Part shown: positions 8,449 through 16,700 of the stretch, one piece after another
How the letters are laid out: each line of letters opens with the position of its first letter
Position numbering within the stretch: position 1 is the stretch's first letter
DNA from: Bdellovibrionales bacterium RIFOXYD12_FULL_39_22
GTDB taxonomy: Bacteria; Bdellovibrionota; Bacteriovoracia; Bacteriovoracales; Bacteriovoracaceae
NCBI GenBank assembly: GCA_001770205.1
Contig: MEQL01000047.1
Location: 1 to 64,000, forward strand
Reading direction: 5' to 3'
DNA length: 64,000 nucleotides
Notes under the pieces: model-generated
Database searches by the model: none
Seen by the model: only the letters and a program-made list of their open reading frames with translations
What the model was told of the DNA's origin: nothing
Position numbers and translations under genes: made by a program

Positions 8449-9231
8449 ATGGTAGATTTAGACGGTATGATTAAGTTTTTTTTCGATGGCGGTTTTTATA
8501 TGTACCCGATCGCTGTCATGTTGGTCTTTGGTACCATTGTCTCAGTAGAACGCATGTACATGATTCTTTTTGTCTACAGCACCAACTATAGCAAGTTCAT
8601 GCAAAAAATTCAGGAGTATATTGTCGACAACAATATTGAAAAAGCGCTTAACCTTTGTAATAGCAATAAGCAGTCTGCAATCCATCAAGTGTTTAAGGCC
8701 GCGCTGCTAAATGCGGATCGCCCCTTTGAAGAGATCCAGGCGCATGTAGAATCTGCCGGACTATCTGTTATACCAAAACTACAACAACGCATTCCCTTCC
8801 TTTTTACTATTGCCAACGTAGCAACACTGTTAGGACTACTGGGAACCATCGCTGGACTAATTGCCACTTTTCAGGTGGTAGGTACTGTTGAAGCCTCCGA
8901 AAAGCAAAAACTTTTATCTGTGGGAATTTCTACTGCTATGAATACCACGGCATTCGGATTGATTGTGGCCATCCCATGTATGCTCGTTTATGGATTTTTA
9001 TATAATCGAATAAATACAATGATCGATGAAATTGACCATTATACCTCTCGCCTTCTACTTCTATTACGCACTGGCAGTGCTTATTTTGATCGCTTCAGCT
9101 CAGACAATCTTATCTCTACCAAACAACAGCCCATGAAAAAAGAAAATAAAACAATTGATATAAGTAGTGGCCATACTACGGCCGAAGACAAAGAACACAA
9201 AGAGCATAAGGAAGATAAAAATGTCGCTTAA
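8449..9231 (+). CDS. MotA/TolQ/ExbB-type proton channel (AglR-like)
   Basis: 260 residues with three membrane segments: near 14-35, then a pair in FLFTIANVATLLGLLGTIAG and MNTTAFGLIVAIPCMLVYGF, which is the conserved MotA_TolQ_ExbB proton-channel region. The C-terminal tail is rich in K, E and H. GGGGGA-type Shine-Dalgarno precedes ATG. Together with the two ExbD-type genes it would form an inner-membrane stator driven by proton flow. The preceding AgmX/FHA gene points to an Agl-type motor rather than TonB-ExbB uptake or Tol-Pal, although those cannot be excluded from sequence alone. Confidence 0.85.
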   Translation: MVDLDGMIKFFFDGGFYMYPIAVMLVFGTIVSVERMYMILFVYSTNYSKFMQKIQEYIVDNNIEKALNLCNSNKQSAIHQVFKAALLNADRPFEEIQAHVESAGLSVIPKLQQRIPFLFTIANVATLLGLLGTIAGLIATFQVVGTVEASEKQKLLSVGISTAMNTTAFGLIVAIPCMLVYGFLYNRINTMIDEIDHYTSRLLLLLRTGSAYFDRFSSDNLISTKQQPMKKENKTIDISSGHTTAEDKEHKEHKEDKNVA

Positions 9232-9814
9232 AAATAATCGCCGTCGTCCAGAAATGCCATCGGAAGAAGTTAATATTACCTCGCTGATGGATATTTTAAC
9301 GACTTTACTATTTTTCATTTTAATGATTAGTAGTTTCTCCAACTACTCTGTCATTGGAGGAAGTGCGCTAATTAGCGGAACTCCGTCTACAGAAGAAAAG
9401 AAGGTTTTCTCTTTACAAATCAGAGTCATCGATGCCAATAAGGGAAGCGTTGAACTAGGCCCGATCGAAGGATTATCTATCGTTGGCCGCGAACAATTTG
9501 CTAAATATTTAAATCGTTTTTTTCAAGGAAGTGAGGTCAATGGTTTTAGCAAATCCATAACCGGAAAAGACAGCACAGAGTTTTTAAAAAAGTTAAAAAC
9601 GGAATTAGTAGTAATAAAGAAGGCCTTTCCTCAAGAGACCAAGGCCATTTTATCCATTAGCGACAATGTTAAATATCAGGATGCTATCAATGGACTATCT
9701 GCATTGCGTGAACTGGCATCTGATGACAAAGGTGTTGAGCTTGCTAGTACTTCTGGCCAGAAAGAAACCGTTAGATACTTATTTCCCGAAGTTATTATCT
9801 CTGAAAATAATTGA
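9221..9814 (+). CDS. ExbD/TolR-type stator protein 1 (AglQ/AglS-like)
   Basis: 197 residues from ATG 9221, which follows AAGGAAG by 6-8 bases. An upstream in-frame ATG at 9167 would add 18 lysine-rich residues from inside the previous gene and is unlikely. It has a basic N-terminus, then the ExbD signature NITSLMDILTTLLFFILMIS, whose aspartate is the proton-carrying residue in this family. A periplasmic domain follows. The gene overlaps the ExbB-like gene by 11 bases. Two different ExbD genes after one ExbB gene match the AglRQS layout. Confidence 0.85.
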   Translation: MSLKNNRRRPEMPSEEVNITSLMDILTTLLFFILMISSFSNYSVIGGSALISGTPSTEEKKVFSLQIRVIDANKGSVELGPIEGLSIVGREQFAKYLNRFFQGSEVNGFSKSITGKDSTEFLKKLKTELVVIKKAFPQETKAILSISDNVKYQDAINGLSALRELASDDKGVELASTSGQKETVRYLFPEVIISENN

Positions 9815-9829
9815 AGGTGAGGTGCTTTT

Positions 9830-10333
9830 ATGACTAAAAGAAGACGAGTCAATCTACCGGAGGCCGGAGTAAATATCACTTCACTGATGGATGTTTTGAC
9901 TACCTTGCTGTTTTTTTTAATTACCAGTTTCTCGGTTAACTCTGTTACGTTAGATACTCCGGATAAAATCGTTCTACCTTCCTCTGAAATTAAAGCACAA
10001 GCAGAAGAGGCCATCACTGTGGCCTTAAGCAAAAGTGGAATTTGGGCCAACGGCCAATTGGTTGCCAAAATTAATGGACAAAGTTTTATAAAAAAAGATA
10101 TCGCCGATGATCAGCGCACTGTAATTCCTCTGCGCGACTTTTTAACCAAAGAACTCAAAAAAAGATATTCCTTTTTTAAGGATGTTGGAGATTTATCAAA
10201 ACTCCCTCCCAATAGAATAATCATTCAGGCCGACAAGGATATGCCTTTTAGCTTGGTTAAACTAATGCTTCATACCTCTGCGGCCACTGGGTATGCTGAT
10301 TATCAGTTTGTTGTAGTGAATGAAGGCGGTTAA
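9830..10333 (+). CDS. ExbD/TolR-type stator protein 2 (AglS-like)
   Basis: 167 residues with N-terminal NITSLMDVLTTLLFFLITSF, again carrying the membrane aspartate, and a periplasmic domain ending in RIIIQADKDMPFSLVKLMLH, typical of ExbD/TolR. It is a diverged paralogue of the preceding gene, 15 bases downstream with GGTGAGG as ribosome site, and is the last gene of the operon. The sequence after it (10334-10373) is AT-rich and separates it from a convergent gene. Confidence 0.85.
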   Translation: MTKRRRVNLPEAGVNITSLMDVLTTLLFFLITSFSVNSVTLDTPDKIVLPSSEIKAQAEEAITVALSKSGIWANGQLVAKINGQSFIKKDIADDQRTVIPLRDFLTKELKKRYSFFKDVGDLSKLPPNRIIIQADKDMPFSLVKLMLHTSAATGYADYQFVVVNEGG

Positions 10334-10373
10334 GGACATATAAAATTAAAATGGTTAATATGTTAATTTCAAT

Positions 10374-12776
10374 CTAATTGATATTAACACCTAATTCTTT
10401 AAGACGCGCTTTGGTTTTTATTGGAACATTAGGAATATTTTCTAATAGTTCCCTAAAAACAACCTTCTCTTTTTCATTGAGTGTTTCTCTATAGTCTAAA
10501 TAATTAATTAGATTATCAAATGGCTCGCTATAGCCATAATCGACTATATGATACTCTTCGACAATGAACTTTGCTATCACATCGCTGACTGTTTCAAGAG
10601 GCAAATTAGAAATCAAATTTGACGGTTTGTTTTTTTCTTTTTTTATTAATTCGATAAGGAATGTTTCATCTTCTTCATTTTGTAGGTCAAGATAAGAAAG
10701 TGCATAATAGTCATGAATTATAATGGAATCATCTCTTTTATTTAGGAGGATACTTCTTTGTAAATCCATATATTTTGGCAAAAGTGCCATCGGCATTTTG
10801 GTCATTTTACCTTCGGAAAAATTTTCATTAAATATGAAAATATCGTATCCAAAGGCTTCCTCAAAATATTTACATTTTTCGTAATCACTAATAGAGCTAT
10901 CTGCCAAAAACATTTTTGCCTCCTCAATGGGTAGACTTGCGGCCAGTGCTCCAATGCTAACTATTTCCTTATTTTCTTCCCTTTTCTCGAGATTTTGTTT
11001 TAGTACTAAATTAAAAAAATATTTTACTTGTTCATAAGATTTAAATTTTGAACTCTCAAGCAGGCCAATTTCGATATTGCCTGTGGGGCGCTGCACCCAA
11101 ATATTTAAATTTTTATTTGATTTGATTATTTTTTCAACCTCCACTAACGTATTATCGTCAGCATGCCCAGTTTCAAGAAGACATAATAAACCACTCATTT
11201 TATCGTCCTGAGATCGTCCTTCTTTTAGTTGTGCTCGACACTGAGAGATAAGTTTATCTAAACGTTTTTCTGAATAAAGGAGAACATCAAGTGCTGCATT
11301 TCGTAGATCATAACTATCACCACTATTTGCTACCTCATATAAGCGATCCAAAAGCTCATTGTTGGTGATTTTTAAGCACGCGAGGGCAACAATGGCATTT
11401 TTGTCTTTAAATACACCACTGTCTAGTTCACCAGGTGAGACGGGAAATTTAATATTTTCATAATCTTCCTCATCATTACTCAAATCTACATCTTCTAGAT
11501 TGTTTGGCCCAGGTCGATCAAGATTGCATATTGCGTCTAGGGTGCCAACAGAAAGTGGTGGTTTTAGATGGGAAATAAGAGTGTTTTTTTCAACTTCGGT
11601 GTAATCATCTATTGAAATTAGAGAAAAATCATACAGTGATCGGGCAAGCTGTAACTTTCCAAAAGGGGTCTTTGTTTTATCAAGTAACGTTAGTAGGCGG
11701 TTTTTAATTGCAGGGAAACTTGCAAGCGCAAGATGAAATGCTTTGTTCAAACTATTTTTGCCCATAAAATCAGAAATCATTGGAAGATAGATAAAAAAAT
11801 CATCTTGTTGTAAAAGATCAATGGCCAAATCAATTCCTTTTTCCGGTTCATCTTTTAGTTTGTAAAACTTACAGATATTTTTAAACACCTCAATCATTGG
11901 ATCATTGCTATCAGTGGCCATAATTCCTGGGCATTGATCAAAGTTGGTGATAGACAGTATCTGCCCTAGTTCCTCATTTTTTTCTCCCCATTTTGAAAAA
12001 TTTCCCATTAACGCATTTATTCTTTCAACTTCAACCCTCATGAGGTGGTCATAATAATTTGGTTTTTTTTCAAAATATTTTTCAATTAATCCTCGCGCGC
12101 TGGCACCGCTAGGCCCAATATCGCTGAAGCCATAGATATGAGGAACCCCCCGAAAGATTCCTCGCATACTATCGCGGAAGGAGGTTCCGACTAATCCATA
12201 TCTTTGCTCAACAATGCGAGCAGCATCGAAAATGTTCTCATCATGACCAAGCAGAACATCTAAATACTCTAGTGGATTTCTCACATATCCATCTTTACTG
12301 GCCAATGTGTTGCAGCCAAATAGGAACACCTCTTTAGGTGAACCAATAATGCCATCACAATTGTTACTACATGATTTTTCTTCAAGTTCACTAATGGAAA
12401 GATCATAGCCTGATTTTCCAAAAAAAAGTCCGTCAAATTCACCAGAAATTGCTAATATATCGCAAGTAATTTTTTGTTCACATGCTTTGGCAAACCAATC
12501 GACACCTTGATCGTTTTTCGCTGGAATAAGTTCTCTAAATGTAAACCTTCCTTTATTGACACCAGTTGATAACTTTTTTTCAAAAACCTTTTTTTCCTCC
12601 GTTGAGTTGATGGTAATAAAGCAGACATTCATCGGTTCAAACTTTTCGGGTGCATTAACTTTTGTTGTGTTTTTTTTGTTGGTAACAGATTCTTTGGTGG
12701 CCGAAGAAGTAATTGGTGCTAAAAATAGCACTGTAAGTGTAAAAGTTAGTGATATTGCATATACTGTCTTTTTCAT
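10374..12776 (-). CDS. secreted protein with caspase/CHAT-like N-terminal domain and helical repeats
   Basis: 800 residues from ATG 12776, chosen because it puts a signal peptide (MKKTVYAISLTFTLTVLFLA) at the start; the open frame extends to 12884 without a plausible leader. Residues about 50-240 resemble a caspase-fold domain: strand VCFITIN, then LAISGEFDGLFFG where peptidases have the histidine loop, and EVFLFGCNTLAS where they have the cysteine (C155). The histidine position appears to be glutamate. The rest looks like alpha-helical HEAT-type repeats (for example LRNAALDVLL, TLDAICNLD). Family assignment is my inference. No operon partner; it is convergent with the motor operon. Confidence 0.55.
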   Translation of the reverse strand: MKKTVYAISLTFTLTVLFLAPITSSATKESVTNKKNTTKVNAPEKFEPMNVCFITINSTEEKKVFEKKLSTGVNKGRFTFRELIPAKNDQGVDWFAKACEQKITCDILAISGEFDGLFFGKSGYDLSISELEEKSCSNNCDGIIGSPKEVFLFGCNTLASKDGYVRNPLEYLDVLLGHDENIFDAARIVEQRYGLVGTSFRDSMRGIFRGVPHIYGFSDIGPSGASARGLIEKYFEKKPNYYDHLMRVEVERINALMGNFSKWGEKNEELGQILSITNFDQCPGIMATDSNDPMIEVFKNICKFYKLKDEPEKGIDLAIDLLQQDDFFIYLPMISDFMGKNSLNKAFHLALASFPAIKNRLLTLLDKTKTPFGKLQLARSLYDFSLISIDDYTEVEKNTLISHLKPPLSVGTLDAICNLDRPGPNNLEDVDLSNDEEDYENIKFPVSPGELDSGVFKDKNAIVALACLKITNNELLDRLYEVANSGDSYDLRNAALDVLLYSEKRLDKLISQCRAQLKEGRSQDDKMSGLLCLLETGHADDNTLVEVEKIIKSNKNLNIWVQRPTGNIEIGLLESSKFKSYEQVKYFFNLVLKQNLEKREENKEIVSIGALAASLPIEEAKMFLADSSISDYEKCKYFEEAFGYDIFIFNENFSEGKMTKMPMALLPKYMDLQRSILLNKRDDSIIIHDYYALSYLDLQNEEDETFLIELIKKEKNKPSNLISNLPLETVSDVIAKFIVEEYHIVDYGYSEPFDNLINYLDYRETLNEKEKVVFRELLENIPNVPIKTKARLKELGVNIN

Positions 12777-13138
12777 GAGATAATTATCGTAAAAAATGGA
12801 TTTTTTATTAGTAACATCTAACCAGCGTAAAACTGTCTGGTATAAAATTCCACTTCTTAATATGGTGGGGACAATATTACGCAAGACTGGATATCGTAAC
12901 TAAACTGCATGACACAACCATGCGCTGGTAACAAGCGCTAAAAGTTGGCACTTTATGAGGAAAAGTTTGACCACCTCATCATTAACATCCTTAACCATGT
13001 TCTAAAAAAAGTTATCTAATATCAAGGTATTATCCAATCCCCAACACTACATTATACCAGAGGACAAAAAAACTCTTGTTTCTCTCTCTATATTCTAGGT
13101 TTGAGTGGTAAAATTGTATTAAGAACAAGGGGGATTTT
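12777..13138. other. intergenic region before the multiheme gene
   Basis: About 360 bases without a supportable gene. Short coding-looking stretches occur on both strands but all are broken by stops. The strong site AAGGGGG lies 5-6 bases before ATG 13139. No promoter stands out. Confidence 0.4.
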
Positions 13139-15052
13139 ATGAATTTAGTAAATTTCCTACGAAAAATATCTCTTCACATAACTTCTCTGGCAGCTCTCCT
13201 TTTCATCTCCTCCTTCCTGCTAAGCGGCTGTCAAGAAGGAACCGAGTTAGCAAAGGATACTCCTAATATTTCCAGCGATGGCCCTAACTTAATAAATCAC
13301 TCTTCTTTCCCTAAAGAGTGTTCGAAGTGTCATAACAATGTACGGCCAGCGATCCATCCAAAAACTACTGAATGCGGAAGCTGTCATGTGGCCGGTGTTA
13401 AAGATTGGCAAAATCCACATTCTCCCTCTCCTAGCAAATGTTCTAACTGTCATGAATATTTCCGTCCTAAAACCGATCATCCGGCAGAAGGTGATTGTCT
13501 AAACTGCCATGCTGTAAAATCTGTTAACAACGATCAGTTTAGGTTTAATCACGCCGACCTTTCGACAGGCTGTATTAGTTGTCACGCAACAAAAAGGCCC
13601 AGCGAAATCGTTGAGCGCTTCCTTCACTCTGCAGTCGACACCGAAGATTGTGCAAAATGCCACTTACAACCAGGAGTATCTTGGAGTGAGGGGGCCTATA
13701 ATCATACCCCGCCCCCCACCTTGTGCTCACAATGTCACAACGAAGATAGGCACACTGAAGTACAAAATTCTATACCCGTAGGATTTCCAGCAGAATGTTC
13801 AATGTGTCATAAAAAACCTGGCATTCAATGGGAAATTCCCAACACTCCAACCTGTCTACTTTGCCATGGTAGTGGAACTTCTGGCCGTCATGAATCGCAC
13901 AATGAGCAGGCCTGCAGCACTTGCCACAATAATTATCTTCTTCACCCAAATCACATGGAAAATAGCGGAGATGGTATAAGCTTTGTCTACTTTGATCAAA
14001 CCAATCCAGCAGGCAGTTGGAATGCTGAAACAAAAACTTGCAACAACATGAGTTGCCATGGAAACATTAGTTGGAATTCTACGGCCGCGTTATCGTGCAC
14101 AAACTGCCACATCCCAGGAAGCTCCATTGCTGGCGGTGGCCGACACGCTAAACATCAGTATGATTGTGAAAAGTGTCACGCCAACTACAAAGAACAAGCT
14201 ACTCACAAAGATGGTGTTTTCGGCCCAACTGGATCTACTTCTATTGTAAACTTTGGCACGGCCCCTATCTCTTGGGATAATACCACTAAAAATTGCAGTA
14301 GTGTTGGCTGTCACGGAAATTTAGGATGGACACAAACCACAATAAGTTGTGTTAATTGTCACTCAGCAGGGTCAATAATTGATCAAACGGTAACCAACGG
14401 TAGTGGCATGGCCGGAAAACATAATGCACACACTCGCTACGCTTGCTCGAAATGTCACAACAATTATGAACTCTCTGCCAATCATCGCAACGGAGTTGAT
14501 AACACTGATACAGCAACCTCGATAGTGGCATTTGATACCTTTAATCCCAACGCCATCTGGGATAATCAGTTAGGAAAATGTTCCACTACCTATTGCCACG
14601 GTAACGGTACACCAACTTGGTATTCCAACGAAAAAACCAATTGCAGTTCTTGCCATTCAATGACACCGGTTTCCGGCAAACACAATCGTCACTTAGGTGT
14701 TCGCTTGGATTTGACCTGTCTGCGCTGTCACAGCACCCCAACAACTCTTTCTGCCAACATCGCACTACCTATTAACCATATCACCAAAACGGTTAATCTA
14801 ACCTGTATAACCTGCCATGCCGACACGGTAACTTTCTCCAACACAATCATACAAAACTCCACAACGCACATTAACGGAGTTGTTAACGTAAAAAATGGAG
14901 CGCAAATTTACGGATATGCCCAAGTAGATGGTGTTCGCATGCAAGCGGCCTTTCAAAATATTTTTAGTTACAATTCAACCAATAGAGGAACCTGCTTGAC
15001 TAATAACTGTCACACAGCTTGGGGGGGCGGATTATATTGGAGAAGTCAGTGA
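13139..15052 (+). CDS. multiheme c-type cytochrome lipoprotein (21 heme-binding motifs)
   Basis: 637 residues. A lipoprotein signal ends at the lipobox LLSGC (about residue 31). I count 17 CxxCH motifs plus four CX4CH motifs (CNNMSCH, CSSVGCH, CSTTYCH, CLTNNCH). The CX4CH...W...CxxCH arrangement is the one described for Geobacter 'C4xCH-C2xCH' cytochromes. Such proteins conduct electrons across or outside the envelope. As an exported lipoprotein it would sit in the outer or inner membrane leaflet. No cytochrome maturation genes are in the window. The last motif lies near the C-terminus, so the gene looks complete. It is followed 56 bases later by another lipoprotein gene. Confidence 0.9.
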   Translation: MNLVNFLRKISLHITSLAALLFISSFLLSGCQEGTELAKDTPNISSDGPNLINHSSFPKECSKCHNNVRPAIHPKTTECGSCHVAGVKDWQNPHSPSPSKCSNCHEYFRPKTDHPAEGDCLNCHAVKSVNNDQFRFNHADLSTGCISCHATKRPSEIVERFLHSAVDTEDCAKCHLQPGVSWSEGAYNHTPPPTLCSQCHNEDRHTEVQNSIPVGFPAECSMCHKKPGIQWEIPNTPTCLLCHGSGTSGRHESHNEQACSTCHNNYLLHPNHMENSGDGISFVYFDQTNPAGSWNAETKTCNNMSCHGNISWNSTAALSCTNCHIPGSSIAGGGRHAKHQYDCEKCHANYKEQATHKDGVFGPTGSTSIVNFGTAPISWDNTTKNCSSVGCHGNLGWTQTTISCVNCHSAGSIIDQTVTNGSGMAGKHNAHTRYACSKCHNNYELSANHRNGVDNTDTATSIVAFDTFNPNAIWDNQLGKCSTTYCHGNGTPTWYSNEKTNCSSCHSMTPVSGKHNRHLGVRLDLTCLRCHSTPTTLSANIALPINHITKTVNLTCITCHADTVTFSNTIIQNSTTHINGVVNVKNGAQIYGYAQVDGVRMQAAFQNIFSYNSTNRGTCLTNNCHTAWGGGLYWRSQ

Positions 15053-15108
15053 TCTCGACAAAAACAATTAACATGCCCCTATCTAAATATTAGAAAAAAG
15101 GATTTGAA

Positions 15109-16671
15109 ATGATCAAGCAATTTTCTCAAACCCTGATGGCAATATTAACTATGCTACTTTTTTTTCTCGTCATAATCTCCTGCAATGATTTTGGAGAAAG
15201 AGTAAACAATACTCCTGCGGCCAACACTTCCGACAATGAAAAAATAGAGGACAACACTTATTTTCCTTCCAGCAAAACGACCTCTTCATTTACCTGCACC
15301 GGAGCAATCCCTGCTAATGCAGAAAGATGTAGCAATTCTGATCAGGGCCTTATTGAAAATATGCCCATCATTCTTTCCAACAATTGCGATCTGAGCATAA
15401 AGTGCAATTATCGCTGCTTACCGGGATATGATTTGATGAAACACAGTTCTGGTTATTTATTATGCACCGAAAGTTATTACAGTGCTCCAAGTGTAATCTC
15501 TGTAAAAAGTGACAACGCAGTTGATCACTCTATTGCCACTGTTGTTGGGTCGATCGCCTGGGCATTAAAGGTCGCCCGGGCCAACGATGAAATAAAACTA
15601 ATTTCTAACTCCACTTACAATATCCACAATCGTCTAGAAATCAACGCTGATGGGCAGACAAAAAAAATAAGTATCGTTGGCCTGGGAATAAATTCTGCGC
15701 AGAAGATATTTTTTTCTACATGCAATAGTTGCAAAAATGATACGGCCATTAGAATTATGGCCGGTGGATATAGCGCCGTACAACCCATTACGCTCCGAGG
15801 AATAAATGTAGATGCCAATTTTTTGGCATCTACCACCGTAAAATCAGAAGGCAATTCTAATATAGTTATAGAAAATTCTAAATTTGAAAACTCACTTTAT
15901 AGCGCTATTCATTTACGGCAAGGAACCAATATTACCCTACGCGAAAATTTTGTGCAAAATGCAGGTGTGGCCGGCAACGCTAACGATTGTAGCGGATCGG
16001 CCAGAGGGATTAACACCATTCCGGCGGCGGGTATAGATGTTCAACGCTCAATTAACGTCTCTATTTCCGAAAACAGTATTAAGCGAGTGCGAACGGCCGG
16101 TATTGATATCGGTGCGAGTGTTGACACTTCTGTGTTGTTTAATTCATTAACTTGCGTGGGATTGGGAGGACTCAACTATCTTAACACCGGCATGGCCGCC
16201 GATGGAGTAACTGGCTATGGACATCGGTCTAGCTCCATTACTGGACCGAGAAATTGGCTGATTGCCGGAAACAGTATCGTTAATTCCGGAAACAATGGAA
16301 TTCATGTCAGCGGAGAAAACATAAGAATTCTGGTGAATACTATCCGCAATATTGCTCATTATGGAATTGCCGTTAGCGATCAAAAATCTCCTCCCGACTG
16401 TTCTTTTAACATAGTGGTATTTGGCAATGACGTCTCTGCGGCAACTCAATATGCCGGTTTTAATTGGACCACTTATTATCTTTTAAATTTTTATCCTGCT
16501 AGCGGAGTACGAGATGGAGTTGTTACCAACAACATAGAGGCCGGCCTTGTAAAATTTGGAAAAAACAGTGCTGATGGAGCAACACTTCGGGCGGTTTATC
16601 ATCACTCGACAGAAGTACTTCCGAATCCTAATTATTTGTCCATAGAAAATAATCGAACCTGCATTCCATGA
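15109..16671 (+). CDS. lipoprotein with right-handed parallel beta-helix
   Basis: 520 residues. A lipoprotein leader ends at VIISC. A cysteine-rich segment (about residues 60-120, CTGAIPANAERC to CLPGYDLMKH) resembles a small EGF/sushi-like module. Residues about 150-500 show regular short repeats with N-x-I/V patterns (NSNIVIENSKFENSLYSAIH, NNGIHVSGENIRIL) typical of PbH1/NosD beta-helices. These fold as carbohydrate-active or adhesive domains. No catalytic residues can be assigned. It lies in the same direction as the cytochrome gene and may be co-transcribed. Confidence 0.7.
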   Translation: MIKQFSQTLMAILTMLLFFLVIISCNDFGERVNNTPAANTSDNEKIEDNTYFPSSKTTSSFTCTGAIPANAERCSNSDQGLIENMPIILSNNCDLSIKCNYRCLPGYDLMKHSSGYLLCTESYYSAPSVISVKSDNAVDHSIATVVGSIAWALKVARANDEIKLISNSTYNIHNRLEINADGQTKKISIVGLGINSAQKIFFSTCNSCKNDTAIRIMAGGYSAVQPITLRGINVDANFLASTTVKSEGNSNIVIENSKFENSLYSAIHLRQGTNITLRENFVQNAGVAGNANDCSGSARGINTIPAAGIDVQRSINVSISENSIKRVRTAGIDIGASVDTSVLFNSLTCVGLGGLNYLNTGMAADGVTGYGHRSSSITGPRNWLIAGNSIVNSGNNGIHVSGENIRILVNTIRNIAHYGIAVSDQKSPPDCSFNIVVFGNDVSAATQYAGFNWTTYYLLNFYPASGVRDGVVTNNIEAGLVKFGKNSADGATLRAVYHHSTEVLPNPNYLSIENNRTCIP

Positions 16672-16700
16672 ATGCAAATGAATGCAAATGAATGCAAATC
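16671..16700. repeat. three tandem copies of a 10-bp unit
   Basis: AATGCAAATG is repeated three times (the last ends in C) between the convergent beta-helix and leuS genes. The array begins on the last base of the beta-helix gene stop codon and its end reaches the leuS stop codon. Probably a slippage product; no T-rich terminator accompanies it. Confidence 0.8.

Noticed and set aside
12777-12884. N-terminal extension of the caspase-like protein
   Set aside because: A clear signal peptide starts at ATG 12776, which would be buried by the extension.
12885-13020. a small gene on either strand
   Set aside because: Coding-looking pieces are broken by stops on both strands and match no family I recognise.
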